Source: JAVZLQ01 sp049700035
GTDB lineage: Archaea; Thermoproteota; Bathyarchaeia; Bathyarchaeales; Bathycorpusculaceae
Length of the DNA stretch: 31,268 nucleotides
Direction of reading: 5' to 3'
Assembly: GCA_049700035.1 (NCBI GenBank)
Contig: JBNAWC010000012.1
Span: forward strand, 1-31,268
In this document: positions 22,938-31,077 of the stretch, in pieces
Layout: the number at the start of each line of letters is the position of its first letter
Numbering within the stretch: the first letter of the stretch is position 1
The notes under the pieces: generated by a model
Told to the model about the DNA's origin: nothing
What the model saw: only the letters and a program-made list of their open reading frames with translations
The model's database searches: none
Program-made: the position numbers and the translations under genes

Positions 22938-23153
22938 ATGTCTTTCCTAGTTGTTGTTTGTGGCAAGTGCGGCGGGCTTTTGTTGGCTAAGGCTGGACAG
23001 AAAACGAGAACTTGTCCCTACTGTGGTTTTAGGGTGGACTTGTGTAAGGCGAAGAAGGTTGCTTCAGCCAAAAATGCTTATGAAGCTTCGGCTTTGCTAC
23101 AGAATTTGAAGAAGAGTTTTTCTTCAAAGCGTGGTTCTGTTAACCGCTTATAA
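22938..23153 (+). CDS. DUF1922-like zinc-ribbon protein
   Basis: A 71-residue protein. CGKCGGLLLAKAGQKTRTCPYCG gives a C4 ribbon at residues 8-30, followed by FRVDLCKAKKVASAKNAYEASALLQNLKK, which matches the layout of DUF1922 (strand, then a helix with AxxASxLLQxL). Function unknown. Its last 14 bases overlap the convergent ZIP transporter gene. Confidence 0.78.
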   Translation: MSFLVVVCGKCGGLLLAKAGQKTRTCPYCGFRVDLCKAKKVASAKNAYEASALLQNLKKSFSSKRGSVNRL

Positions 23154-23892
23154 CCCTAATGTAAGCCATAAGCGCTATTCCCAACAAGATTGTTATTAGC
23201 TGAATCAGTGATGCTGGCGCTTGAGATTTTTTGTGCAGTTCTGGCATGAGGTCTGTTGCTGCAATGTAGATGAAACCGCCTGCTGCAAATGGGACAAGCA
23301 GCACTTGTAGGTCTTGAACTGCTGTTAAAAAGTATGTTACTAATGCGCCTAATATTGCCGTCACGGCTGAGGCAAAGTTGTATGTTAACGCTTTCTTTTT
23401 GCTTAATCCTCCGTAGATTAGTATTCCAAAGTCTCCTATTTCTTGTGGAATTTCGTGGAAGACCACTGCGAGGGTTGTGGCGAATCCAAGTTCAAAACTT
23501 ACTAGAAATGTGGCGGCAATTATCATTCCATCGATGAAGTTGTGGATTCCATCTCCCAGTAGGTTTAGGTAGACAAACATGTGTGCTGGACAGTTTTCTT
23601 CGTGGCAGTGTCGCCAGTAAAGGAACTTTTCTAATGCGAAAAATGCGACTATGCCGAGTATTACGTAGTAGAAGGGCATTATCGCCTCGTTTGGGTTTAA
23701 AGTTGGTTCTGGTATTGCTTCGGGTATTAGATGCAAGAAGGCGTCTCCCAATAATGTTCCAGAGGCGAAGCCTACAAAAGCTGTTAAAGTGCGTTTTAAT
23801 GCTTTTTCGTTTAGGCCTATGAATATGATTCCTATGAAGGCTATTATGCTTACAATTGTTACTGAAGACAGAATCGGTATTATTGGGTCCAT
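23140..23892 (-). CDS. ZIP family metal transporter
   Basis: A ~250-residue membrane protein with about eight spans. The metal-transport signatures are in span IV (LLGDGIHNFIDGMIIAATF) and span V (VVFHEIPQEIGDFGIL). A cytosolic loop between spans III and IV has a His/Cys patch (WRHCHEENCPAH) likely to bind metal. Probable substrate Zn2+ or Fe2+/Mn2+. The ATG at 23892 after AAAAGGAAA is preferred to the TTG at 23910. Confidence 0.9.
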   Translation of the reverse strand: MDPIIPILSSVTIVSIIAFIGIIFIGLNEKALKRTLTAFVGFASGTLLGDAFLHLIPEAIPEPTLNPNEAIMPFYYVILGIVAFFALEKFLYWRHCHEENCPAHMFVYLNLLGDGIHNFIDGMIIAATFLVSFELGFATTLAVVFHEIPQEIGDFGILIYGGLSKKKALTYNFASAVTAILGALVTYFLTAVQDLQVLLVPFAAGGFIYIAATDLMPELHKKSQAPASLIQLITILLGIALMAYIRVISG

Positions 23893-23933
23893 TATTTTCC
23901 TTTTCAACAATCCTTGTTAATTAGAATATCGGT

Positions 23934-24890
23934 TTAATTCGACCCTGCAGCATAGCTGATTCCCTTGAGCATTTGGCATGTCTTGCATGTCCTTTCTGTT
24001 GTTGGTTCTCCGCATTCGACGCATTCTCTTAACCCTTCTTTTTTGGAAATTTTCTCTAGTGCTGGGCGAATTTTCTCTATTGCCTTGAATATTGTGAATT
24101 TTGTTCCAGCGTGCTTTTCCTCTATTCTATTTAGCATGACACGTATGTCGTTTCGTAGTGCTTCTTGTGCGTATGGGCATGGATTGCTTTGGAAGCGTAT
24201 GTTCTTGATATACGCGTATAACGCGGTTTCCTTTTCTGGGATTTCGCAGAAGGGCTTAACTTTCTGAACAAGTTTTGGGTGTTTCTCATCGGTCACTGGT
24301 TTTTCGCGTGCTATCCGCAGCACGTCACCGTGAAAGATGTTTAGCAAAAATGTCTGCGTTTCATCGTCAAGTGTGTGGGCTGTGGCAATTTTATCTGCTT
24401 CTAGCTCTCTCGCAGCAGTGTTTAATGCTCTTCTTCGTAAGACGCCACAGTAAGCGCATGGCGTCAGTTCACTTTTTCCTTTGACTGCTTTAGCAACGAT
24501 TTCGTCAAGCGTATAACCATAAAGCTCTTTGAATGAGACTACGCGATGTTCTATTCCGAGCTTCATACAGTTTTCAGCGGCTATTTTTAGGGCCTCGTCC
24601 CTATAGCCTCTTATTCCCTCATCAACTGTCACAGCAACAAGCGAGGCTTTTGGGTAGTCCAGCTCTATTTTTGCCAAAATATGCAATAGGCTTACGCTGT
24701 CTTTTCCGCCAGAAACAGCCACGGCTATTCTATCATTGAAATCGAACATTTTATACTTCGCTATTGTTGCCCTAACCTTCTCTTCAACGGATTCGGCAAA
24801 ACATCTTCTACAAAGCTTTTCTCCAGAATATCGCCTAAAAAAGAATGCTTCCCTTCGCTTGCATGAACTACAAGTCGCTAACTTTTCCAT
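23934..24890 (-). CDS. tRNA thiolation enzyme TtuA/NcsA family
   Basis: An ATP-dependent tRNA sulfurtransferase. It has the N-terminal zinc finger (CSSC...CRRC), the PP-loop VAVSGGKDSVSLLH, a CAYCG pair and NPCPYAQEALRNDIR, whose cysteines probably hold a catalytic Fe-S cluster, and a C-terminal C4 finger (CVECG...CKTC). It acts either at U54 in the T loop (TtuA) or at U34 (NcsA); the sequence alone does not decide. ATG 24890 is taken; a GTG at 24899 is possible. Confidence 0.9.
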   Translation of the reverse strand: MEKLATCSSCKRREAFFFRRYSGEKLCRRCFAESVEEKVRATIAKYKMFDFNDRIAVAVSGGKDSVSLLHILAKIELDYPKASLVAVTVDEGIRGYRDEALKIAAENCMKLGIEHRVVSFKELYGYTLDEIVAKAVKGKSELTPCAYCGVLRRRALNTAARELEADKIATAHTLDDETQTFLLNIFHGDVLRIAREKPVTDEKHPKLVQKVKPFCEIPEKETALYAYIKNIRFQSNPCPYAQEALRNDIRVMLNRIEEKHAGTKFTIFKAIEKIRPALEKISKKEGLRECVECGEPTTERTCKTCQMLKGISYAAGSN

Positions 24891-24958
24891 TTGCGCCACT
24901 TTCTGGAATTACCTAAATAATCCTCCTAATACCTATAGTTTTTGAGTGGGTAAACGGC

Positions 24959-25666
24959 ATGGCTAAAAAACCAGAGAGGCGCTCAGAACAGCGCGAAGTG
25001 GTTTATGACGCACAGCAGTGGCTTCTGCTTAAGGAGTTTAGGGCTAAGGCTATGCGGATAATGGAGGCTTTAGACCGCTTTCATTTAGAGGCTATTGTTC
25101 ACGGTAGTATAGCCAGAGGTGACGTGAATGAAGGAAGCGACATAGACGTTTTCATACCATATCAAATATCATCTTTTATGGTTGAGACGGCAATTGAAAA
25201 GGCTGGTATCAGCGTTGATAGGCGTTTGGTTGTTCAAGCAACGCCCGCCTATGCAATGAAAGCCTATATTGAAATAGACGAGAAAACCGCGGTTTCCTTT
25301 CCACTTATGAAAATGCGTAAGATTGAACTGGAATTTTACAAATTTGGCGGCGAGGTTACGCTTGAGAATTTGAAGGCGAATTTGCGTGTGGCTGGCGTTG
25401 ATAAGCAATTAATGCTCATCGAACCAACGGAGAAGGGGCATGTTGAAAGTTCGATTGTGGGGCGTGAGGATTACGTTGCAAAGGCTCTTGGAATATCCAT
25501 TGAAACCGTTTTAGACCGTGTTCACGCGCTTCTTCGCAGAGATGATGTTGGAAGAACTGGAGTTTTCATTGAAAGGGAACTTTCAAGCGGTGAAACGTTT
25601 GAGGTGGTTTTGAAGAGGCTTGCAGAGCAAAACCCAGCAGTTCGTAGGCGTTTGGCACTTGGTTAA
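24959..25666 (+). CDS. Archaeal nucleotidyltransferase-domain protein
   Basis: A 235-residue protein with an NTase pol-beta motif: VHGSIARGDVNEGSDIDVFI (GS...DxD) at about residues 43-62. The region after it is a conserved C-terminal domain seen in archaeal COG1665-like proteins (SSIVGREDYVAKALGISIETVLDRVHALLRR). Substrate unknown. Its stop TAA overlaps the convergent pelota stop: TTAA serves both strands. Confidence 0.82.
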   Translation: MAKKPERRSEQREVVYDAQQWLLLKEFRAKAMRIMEALDRFHLEAIVHGSIARGDVNEGSDIDVFIPYQISSFMVETAIEKAGISVDRRLVVQATPAYAMKAYIEIDEKTAVSFPLMKMRKIELEFYKFGGEVTLENLKANLRVAGVDKQLMLIEPTEKGHVESSIVGREDYVAKALGISIETVLDRVHALLRRDDVGRTGVFIERELSSGETFEVVLKRLAEQNPAVRRRLALG

Positions 25667-26742
25667 TTTGGCATTGGAAAGCGTAAGAGCGCGGCTATTC
25701 CGCCTAGCGCCACAAGTTTTGCTCCAGCTTCGTGTTCTGTGCTTATTACGATTATGTTTCCGCCAGCGTGTTCAACATTTTTCATCAACTCTTCAATTTG
25801 CAATCGTTCTTTGTCTGAAGCCTCTCGTAGCATGGTGTCCGCTAAAACAAGTTTTTCAACTGCGCCGAGCTCTATAGCCTTTTCAACGTCAGCAAATCCA
25901 TAAGTAACTGTGTGTTCACCTTTTCCAAGCCTTTTGAGGATTTCTTCAACAACCTTTGTTTCTTCGATTATTCGCTGTTGCATCATGGTTTTTTGTAGCA
26001 CTCCAGAGCGTAAAGCCTCATAAATTCCAGCGACACCGCTGTTGTTTACGCTTTTCACATCTATTATGTGCTTGGCGATTTCCACATCTTCATTTTCCAA
26101 GAATTTTGCAAAGCTGTTCTTTACGAAGCCAACGCCTATAATTGCTATTGGAGCACGTGTCAGCATCCAAACTTGTCGTAGGCTTTCCAATGCCTTTTTA
26201 AAGTATTCGCGTGTGGCTTCTGCTCTTCTTTCCGCCTCAAGTTTTCCTGGAAGCTTAACGTTTTCTTCGATTTTCACGTCTATGCTGTATTGGGTTGTTG
26301 TGGCTATTGCGTAGCCCTCATCGTCTATAGCCACTATTATTATGGGCTTTTCTGATGTTCTGCTTGCTCTTTCAAGCCTTTCAATTTGGTGTTTAGCCCA
26401 TTCCTTTTTGACTATCGTTATCGGCGTATTCAAAGTTATGTTTAATGTGTGGTGTGCTCCAGTTGGCACAATTTCTGGCGCCTCGCATATTGTCCCATGA
26501 ACACGCAACCTGCCCAAAAGCTTGTCCCAAGAGACATCTTCAACCTTTACCCCTAGAAAAACTGAGACGCGTTCTCCACGTTTTGGTCTTGCATACTTTT
26601 CGTCTGGCTTGACTTCTCTTGAAGTGTAAGCGTAAATCTCATCGTTCTTGTAGATTATGTTGTATAGGTGCCAAAAGTCATCGAGAGTTTCTGGGATAAC
26701 TTTTACAAAGCCTTTCTTTAGGTTCATTTCTAATATTTTCAA
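25663..26742 (-). CDS. pelA: Pelota, mRNA surveillance/ribosome rescue factor
   Basis: Archaeal Pelota (Dom34) binds stalled ribosomes with aEF1A or ABCE1 and splits them. The 359-residue protein has the N-terminal Sm-like domain (GFVKVIPETLDDFWHLYNII), a central domain, and the C-terminal eRF1-3-like fold (VTYGFADVEKAIELGAVEKLVLADTML). It lacks the GGQ motif of release factors, as expected. The TTG start at 26742 gives the family-like N-terminus MKILEMNLKKG; an ATG five codons in would shorten it. Confidence 0.94.
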   Translation of the reverse strand: MKILEMNLKKGFVKVIPETLDDFWHLYNIIYKNDEIYAYTSREVKPDEKYARPKRGERVSVFLGVKVEDVSWDKLLGRLRVHGTICEAPEIVPTGAHHTLNITLNTPITIVKKEWAKHQIERLERASRTSEKPIIIVAIDDEGYAIATTTQYSIDVKIEENVKLPGKLEAERRAEATREYFKKALESLRQVWMLTRAPIAIIGVGFVKNSFAKFLENEDVEIAKHIIDVKSVNNSGVAGIYEALRSGVLQKTMMQQRIIEETKVVEEILKRLGKGEHTVTYGFADVEKAIELGAVEKLVLADTMLREASDKERLQIEELMKNVEHAGGNIIVISTEHEAGAKLVALGGIAALLRFPMPN

Positions 26743-27008
26743 AGTCGCTAGCCTCTCACACGCGTTTGTAAAGTAGCCTTTTGCGGAGACATTTAAGTGT
26801 TATAAAATGTTTGACGCTAATAGTGTTTTTGGACTAGCTATGAACAACGAGGTTAAAAGGGCTATTCTTCATTTTCGACGGACAGGGGTAAGTGACTACT
26901 CCAAAATTGCTTCTTTTCAATAGGGATAATTGGCTGTGGGCGACTGGTTGAGGTGTTAAAAAATGTTAAAAGAAGAGTTTCTCCATTATTCCTTTGAGGC
27001 GATAGAGC

Positions 27009-29399
27009 GTGAAAATCACTTTTTGGCTTTTAGACGTGAACTACGAGGTTAGAAATGGTACGCCTGAAGTTTGGCTTTGGGGTATCAGCGATTCTGGAGA
27101 GCGTGTGCTGCTTGTTGACGGAAATTTTGTTGGTTATTTTTACGCTGTGGTTGAGGAGGATGTTGACCCGAAGGTTGTTGTTAAAGAGGTTGAAAAGAAG
27201 CGTTTCCCGTTAATTGTTAAGTTGGAGGTTGTTGAGTGGAGGTTTTTCGGCAAGCCCGTGAAAGCTTTGAAGGTTTACTGTTCAAATCCTGATGTTATAC
27301 CGAAATATGCTAGGGAAGTTCGAAAGCTCGAAGGCGTAAAGGATTGCCTCGAAGATGACATTCGCTTTTCCATGCGCTACCTCATTGACAACAGCGTTGT
27401 TCCGTGTGGTTGGCACGAGGCGGAAGTTGTTGAAAGAGAGAACACTTTAGGCGTCAAAGTTGACAAGGTTTATTCGGCTGAATCCACGCCCAAATTTATT
27501 GAAAAAACGGATATTCCAAAGTTGAAGATTTTGGGTTTCTCAACAATCTGCTATAGTCGAGAGGGTTCGCCGAAACCCGACAGAAACCCCGTTATAATAA
27601 TTTCAACAGCAACAGGCAAAGGCGAAGAAAAGCAGTTTTTGGCTGGTGAGGACAAGAATGATAAGACCGTTCTTGAAGCCTTTGTGAATTATGTTAAGGC
27701 GTTTGACCCAGACATAATTGTTGGTTACGGCGTGAACAGCGTTGATTGGCAGTATCTTAATGAGCGTTGCAAGAAACTTGGCTTGAAGCTTTGTGTGGAT
27801 AGGGTTGGCACTGAACCGCACACAAGCGTTTATGGTCATGTTTCAATTACTGGGCGAGCTAACATTGACCTTTTTGATTTTGCTGATGAGTTTCCAGAGG
27901 TTAAGGTTAAGACGCTTGAGAACCTAGCTGATTATTTGGGCGTGATGAAGATTGAGGAGCGCACCCTAATCGAGGATGTTGATTTTGCCGATTACTGGGA
28001 TGACAGGGCGAAGCGTGAAGTTTTGAAGAGGTTTTCCATGGAGAACACACGGTGCATAATGGGCATAGCAAACGCAATTTTAGACTTTGCAATGCAACTT
28101 TCGAGTCTTGTGGGTTTGCCATTAGACCACGTTGGAACGGCAGCCGTGGGCTTTAGGGTTGAATGGTTCTTAATCAAGCATGCGCAGAAAATAGGCGAAC
28201 TTGTGCCGAAAAGGGTTGAGCAGCCTTATCGCCCCTATGCTGGCGCGATTGTGCTCAAGCCAGAATCTGGGCTTCATGAAAACATTGCGGTTCTGGACTT
28301 TAAGAGTATGTATCCGAACCTTATGATAGCCTATAATCTTTCGCCAGACACTTATGTGGCTCCAAAAGAGCCAACGCCGCCATGTGGTGTTTATGAAGCT
28401 CCAGAGGTTGGGCATAGGTTCCGCAAAGAGCCTTCTGGCTTTTATAAGGAGGTGCTTTCGCGTCTCATCAGCGTCAGAGAGGAGATACGCGCTAAAATGA
28501 GGGTTGCTGTTCCAGAGAGCGTCGAGTATCGTGTTTTGGATGCACGCCAAAAAGCTGTGAAGGTGATTACTAATGCTTCTTATGGTTATGCTGGTTGGAT
28601 AGGTGCTAGATGGTATGTTAAGCCTGTTGCTGAGGCTGCGACGGCTTGGGGTAGGCGCACGATTTTGCGGGCTATTGAAATTGCTGAGAAGTTGGGTTTG
28701 AAGGTTGTTTATGGGGATACTGATAGCATTTTTGTGCGGCATGAGGCAGATAAAATCGCCAAGTTTTCAAGGGCAATTGAAGATGAGATTGGCTTGGAAA
28801 TTAAGCCGGACAAGGTTTATGTGCGGATTTTCTTTACGGAAGCCAAAAAGCGTTATGCTGGGCTCTTGCCAGATGGAAAGCTTGACATTGTGGGTTTGGA
28901 GGTTATTCGTGGAGACTGGGCTGCAATAGCCAAAAAAGTGCAAGAAAAAATTTTAGAAATAATCCTAAAGGAGCAGTCGCCAAGAAAAGCTGCGGATTTT
29001 GTTCGCCAATGCATTTATGAGCTTAGGCAGAGGCACGTGCCCTACCGCGACCTAATAATTTGGAAAACGCTAACAAAGCCTGTTGAGGAGTATGAGGTTA
29101 AGGCTTCGCATGTTGAAGCTGCGAAGATGCTTATGGAGAAAGGCTGGAAATTAACCGTGGGCGATAAAGTTGGTTATGTGGCTGTTGTTGGTTCTGGGCG
29201 ATTGTATGAGCGGGTTAAGCCTTACATGTTTGCTACATACGAAGAAATCGACATAGAATACTACATCGCAAAACAGATTGTTCCAGCAGCAGCCAGAGTT
29301 CTCGAAAACTTTGGAATAACAGAAAAGCAGCTGCTCACGTTTAAGGCTGGAGAAAAGGAGCGTGAGACACGAAAACTTACAGACTTTTTCGGAAGTTAG
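27009..29399 (+). CDS. polB: Family B DNA polymerase with inactivated exonuclease motifs
   Basis: A 796-residue replicative-type polymerase. Polymerase motifs are intact: A (DFKSMYPNL, Asp430), B (KVITNASYG), C (YGDTDS, Asp570/Asp572). The 3'-5' exonuclease domain aligns with archaeal PolB, but its catalytic residues are lost: Exo I DIE is STI (178-180) in LKILGFSTICYSREG; Exo II keeps Asp246 but has Gly241 for Asn and Val245 for Phe (YGVNSVDW); Exo III YxxxD is FSMEN (342-346). Proofreading should be absent. The C-terminus (KLTDFFGS) ends in a PIP-like sequence for the sliding clamp. GTG start after GAGGCGAT. It converges on dnaG with overlapping stops. The 266-base gap before it holds only a weak 38-codon frame. 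Confidence 0.95.
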   Translation: MKITFWLLDVNYEVRNGTPEVWLWGISDSGERVLLVDGNFVGYFYAVVEEDVDPKVVVKEVEKKRFPLIVKLEVVEWRFFGKPVKALKVYCSNPDVIPKYAREVRKLEGVKDCLEDDIRFSMRYLIDNSVVPCGWHEAEVVERENTLGVKVDKVYSAESTPKFIEKTDIPKLKILGFSTICYSREGSPKPDRNPVIIISTATGKGEEKQFLAGEDKNDKTVLEAFVNYVKAFDPDIIVGYGVNSVDWQYLNERCKKLGLKLCVDRVGTEPHTSVYGHVSITGRANIDLFDFADEFPEVKVKTLENLADYLGVMKIEERTLIEDVDFADYWDDRAKREVLKRFSMENTRCIMGIANAILDFAMQLSSLVGLPLDHVGTAAVGFRVEWFLIKHAQKIGELVPKRVEQPYRPYAGAIVLKPESGLHENIAVLDFKSMYPNLMIAYNLSPDTYVAPKEPTPPCGVYEAPEVGHRFRKEPSGFYKEVLSRLISVREEIRAKMRVAVPESVEYRVLDARQKAVKVITNASYGYAGWIGARWYVKPVAEAATAWGRRTILRAIEIAEKLGLKVVYGDTDSIFVRHEADKIAKFSRAIEDEIGLEIKPDKVYVRIFFTEAKKRYAGLLPDGKLDIVGLEVIRGDWAAIAKKVQEKILEIILKEQSPRKAADFVRQCIYELRQRHVPYRDLIIWKTLTKPVEEYEVKASHVEAAKMLMEKGWKLTVGDKVGYVAVVGSGRLYERVKPYMFATYEEIDIEYYIAKQIVPAAARVLENFGITEKQLLTFKAGEKERETRKLTDFFGS

Positions 29400-30547
29400 G
29401 TTTCAGAAATATCCGAGAATGTTAGTAGTTGTACGTTTAGTGGCGGTTTTACGGCTTCTGATATTCTTGAGGCTATTATGTTTTTTATTCCCTTTTCGCC
29501 AGCCAAGTCCACGATTCGCTGTGTTATTATACCGTCAAAAACAATTGTGTTAACGCCTTCTGTCTGTTGCAGCTTTTCGGCTAGTTGGCTTACTGGCAAG
29601 CGCTCTATTTGCTCCAGCTTCTCGTTTAACAGCACAGCCTCTAATGTGCCTTCTAAGCCCTTTATTATTTGGGCTATGCCGCTTGGCACTTCAACTCTTG
29701 GCTTTTCACGTTTAGGCTTTGAAATTTCTTCAACTGGAACTTTAGCCTCTAAAGCCTCGAAAATTTCCTTGCAGTTCAGTTCTTCAACCTCTTTTCCGCG
29801 TGGTGCTCTAGCCACGTATTTTATGTCTGTAACTTGCAATAGCTCTTTTAGGATTAGGTCTCCACCTCTGTCCCCGTCCAGAAAAGCTGTTATTTCCTTC
29901 TCTTTTGAAAGCCGCTTTATCGTTTCTGGAACTTTCGCGCCTTCCATGGCTATGACGTTAAGCAAACCGCAGCGCATGAGGTTTATGACGTCCGCTCTGC
30001 CCTCAACCAAAATTAGCTCTTTGGCAGTGCTTACCTCTGGTCCTGCTGAAAGCTCTTCTGGTCCATACTTTTCCACTTTTGCAACTTTTAGGGTTTCAGC
30101 CAACTCCTTGAAAACCTCGTCCACGGAAGGCATAGCCTCAATAGTCCATTTGTGGAGAATCTCCTTCGCCCTGTCAATAATCATCTTCCTCCGCGCTTCT
30201 CTCACGTCTTCAATTTTTTCGAGAGTCACCTTTGCGGCACATGGTCCTACGCGGTTTATGCTTTCAATGCTTGCAGCGAGCAAGGCGGTTGAAACTCTGT
30301 CTAGGCTTGTTGGAATCGTTATTGTGCCATTTGTTCTGTCATTTTTTGAGTGCAGTTCGATTTCTATTCTTCCGATTCTTCCAGACTTTTGTAATTCTCT
30401 TAAGTCGAGTTCTGGTCCGAAAAGTCCTTCTGTTTGCCCGAAAACCGCTCCTATAACGTCTGGTTTTTCAACCACTCCTTCTATTTCGAATTTTGCGTGT
30501 ATTACATACTTTATGGTAAACGTTTGTGATGAACCCGTAAGCGTCAC
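29396..30547 (-). CDS. dnaG: Archaeal DnaG (Toprim primase-like, exosome subunit)
   Basis: A 383-residue archaeal DnaG with KYVIHAKFEIEGVVEKPDVIGAVFGQTEGL near the N-terminus, a Toprim core (LILVEGRADVINLMRCG, then AFLDGDRGGD), and a C-terminal helical region. Archaeal DnaG is a subunit of the RNA exosome and has primase activity in some species. The only conventional start is GTG 30547, but a perfect AGGAGGTGA ribosome binding site overlaps it, so the true start is uncertain; an in-frame stop lies just upstream. Convergent with polB, sharing TTAG. Confidence 0.92.
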   Translation of the reverse strand: MTLTGSSQTFTIKYVIHAKFEIEGVVEKPDVIGAVFGQTEGLFGPELDLRELQKSGRIGRIEIELHSKNDRTNGTITIPTSLDRVSTALLAASIESINRVGPCAAKVTLEKIEDVREARRKMIIDRAKEILHKWTIEAMPSVDEVFKELAETLKVAKVEKYGPEELSAGPEVSTAKELILVEGRADVINLMRCGLLNVIAMEGAKVPETIKRLSKEKEITAFLDGDRGGDLILKELLQVTDIKYVARAPRGKEVEELNCKEIFEALEAKVPVEEISKPKREKPRVEVPSGIAQIIKGLEGTLEAVLLNEKLEQIERLPVSQLAEKLQQTEGVNTIVFDGIITQRIVDLAGEKGIKNIIASRISEAVKPPLNVQLLTFSDISET

Positions 30548-30596
30548 CTCCTACTGATTAGGTTCTTTTCTGTTAAGCTTTAACTGCGAACTGCGT

Positions 30597-30619
30597 AATG
30601 AGAGAATCGAACTCTCATT
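30597..30619 (-). other. tRNA T-arm-like hairpin in the dnaG leader
   Basis: On the minus strand AATGAGAG and CTCTCATT pair around TTCGATT. The inner part (GAGAG-TTCGATT-CTCTC) is a textbook tRNA T arm, followed by seven bases that could be an acceptor 3' strand (ATTACGC) and an A. No matching 5' acceptor strand GCGTAAT or anticodon arm lies upstream, so it is not a complete tRNA. A TATATA box (30646-30641) predicts transcription starting at about 30617, right at the hairpin. Confidence 0.5.
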
Positions 30620-30652
30620 TCACAGGTTAGTTAGCCTTACTATATATTACAT

Positions 30653-31072
30653 TTATGAATTGTAAATCTTGCTCTTTAATGTTTCCATGTAAGCAGCCAA
30701 GCCTTCAACATCCTTCACTTCTCTGCCTACAAGGTTTAGGAGCGCAAGCCAAAAGGTGATGTTAAGCTTTATCCCAGCCTTTTCCAAGTGTATTCTCAAG
30801 TTTTTTGTTAATTCTTTTCCTCGTCTATCAAAATCTAATAGCAAAATAACCTCTTTCGCGTTTGTTCCCTCAATTTCAGAAACCAATTCCAAAAGGGGTT
30901 TGCCCGCCTTCGCTGTTATGATTTTTCCTTCGATGGCTAACTTTCTTAGGGCTTCTATGTCCCTTTTTCCCTCAACAATTATTGGTTTGCCCTTTGCTGC
31001 TTCCTCGTTTATCTGCTCCAAAATTTGTAGGATTTTTTCCTCTTTCTCTTTCTCTTTCAAGCGTGTGAACAA
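30653..31072 (-). CDS. Small Toprim-domain protein (UPF0292-like)
   Basis: A 139-residue stand-alone Toprim protein: PIIVEGKRDIEALRKLAI holds the conserved Glu and LLLDFDRRGKEL the DxD metal site. Similar small archaeal Toprim proteins resemble the catalytic domain of DnaG or nucleases such as OLD, M5 and R; the role is unknown. TTG start after AAGGT. It lies between tyrS and dnaG on the same strand, so two Toprim proteins are adjacent. Confidence 0.85.
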   Translation of the reverse strand: MFTRLKEKEKEEKILQILEQINEEAAKGKPIIVEGKRDIEALRKLAIEGKIITAKAGKPLLELVSEIEGTNAKEVILLLDFDRRGKELTKNLRIHLEKAGIKLNITFWLALLNLVGREVKDVEGLAAYMETLKSKIYNS

Positions 31073-31077
31073 CGCTT

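Noticed and set aside
26807..26923. A 38-codon frame (MFDANSVFGLAMNNEVK...) in the gap between pelA and polB
   Set aside because: No ribosome binding site, poor promoter spacing and no recognisable motif; an open frame of this length is expected by chance.
29478..30557. A 359-codon frame on the plus strand antisense to dnaG
   Set aside because: Serine/phenylalanine-rich translation typical of the opposite strand of a charged helical protein; dnaG on the minus strand has clear family motifs.
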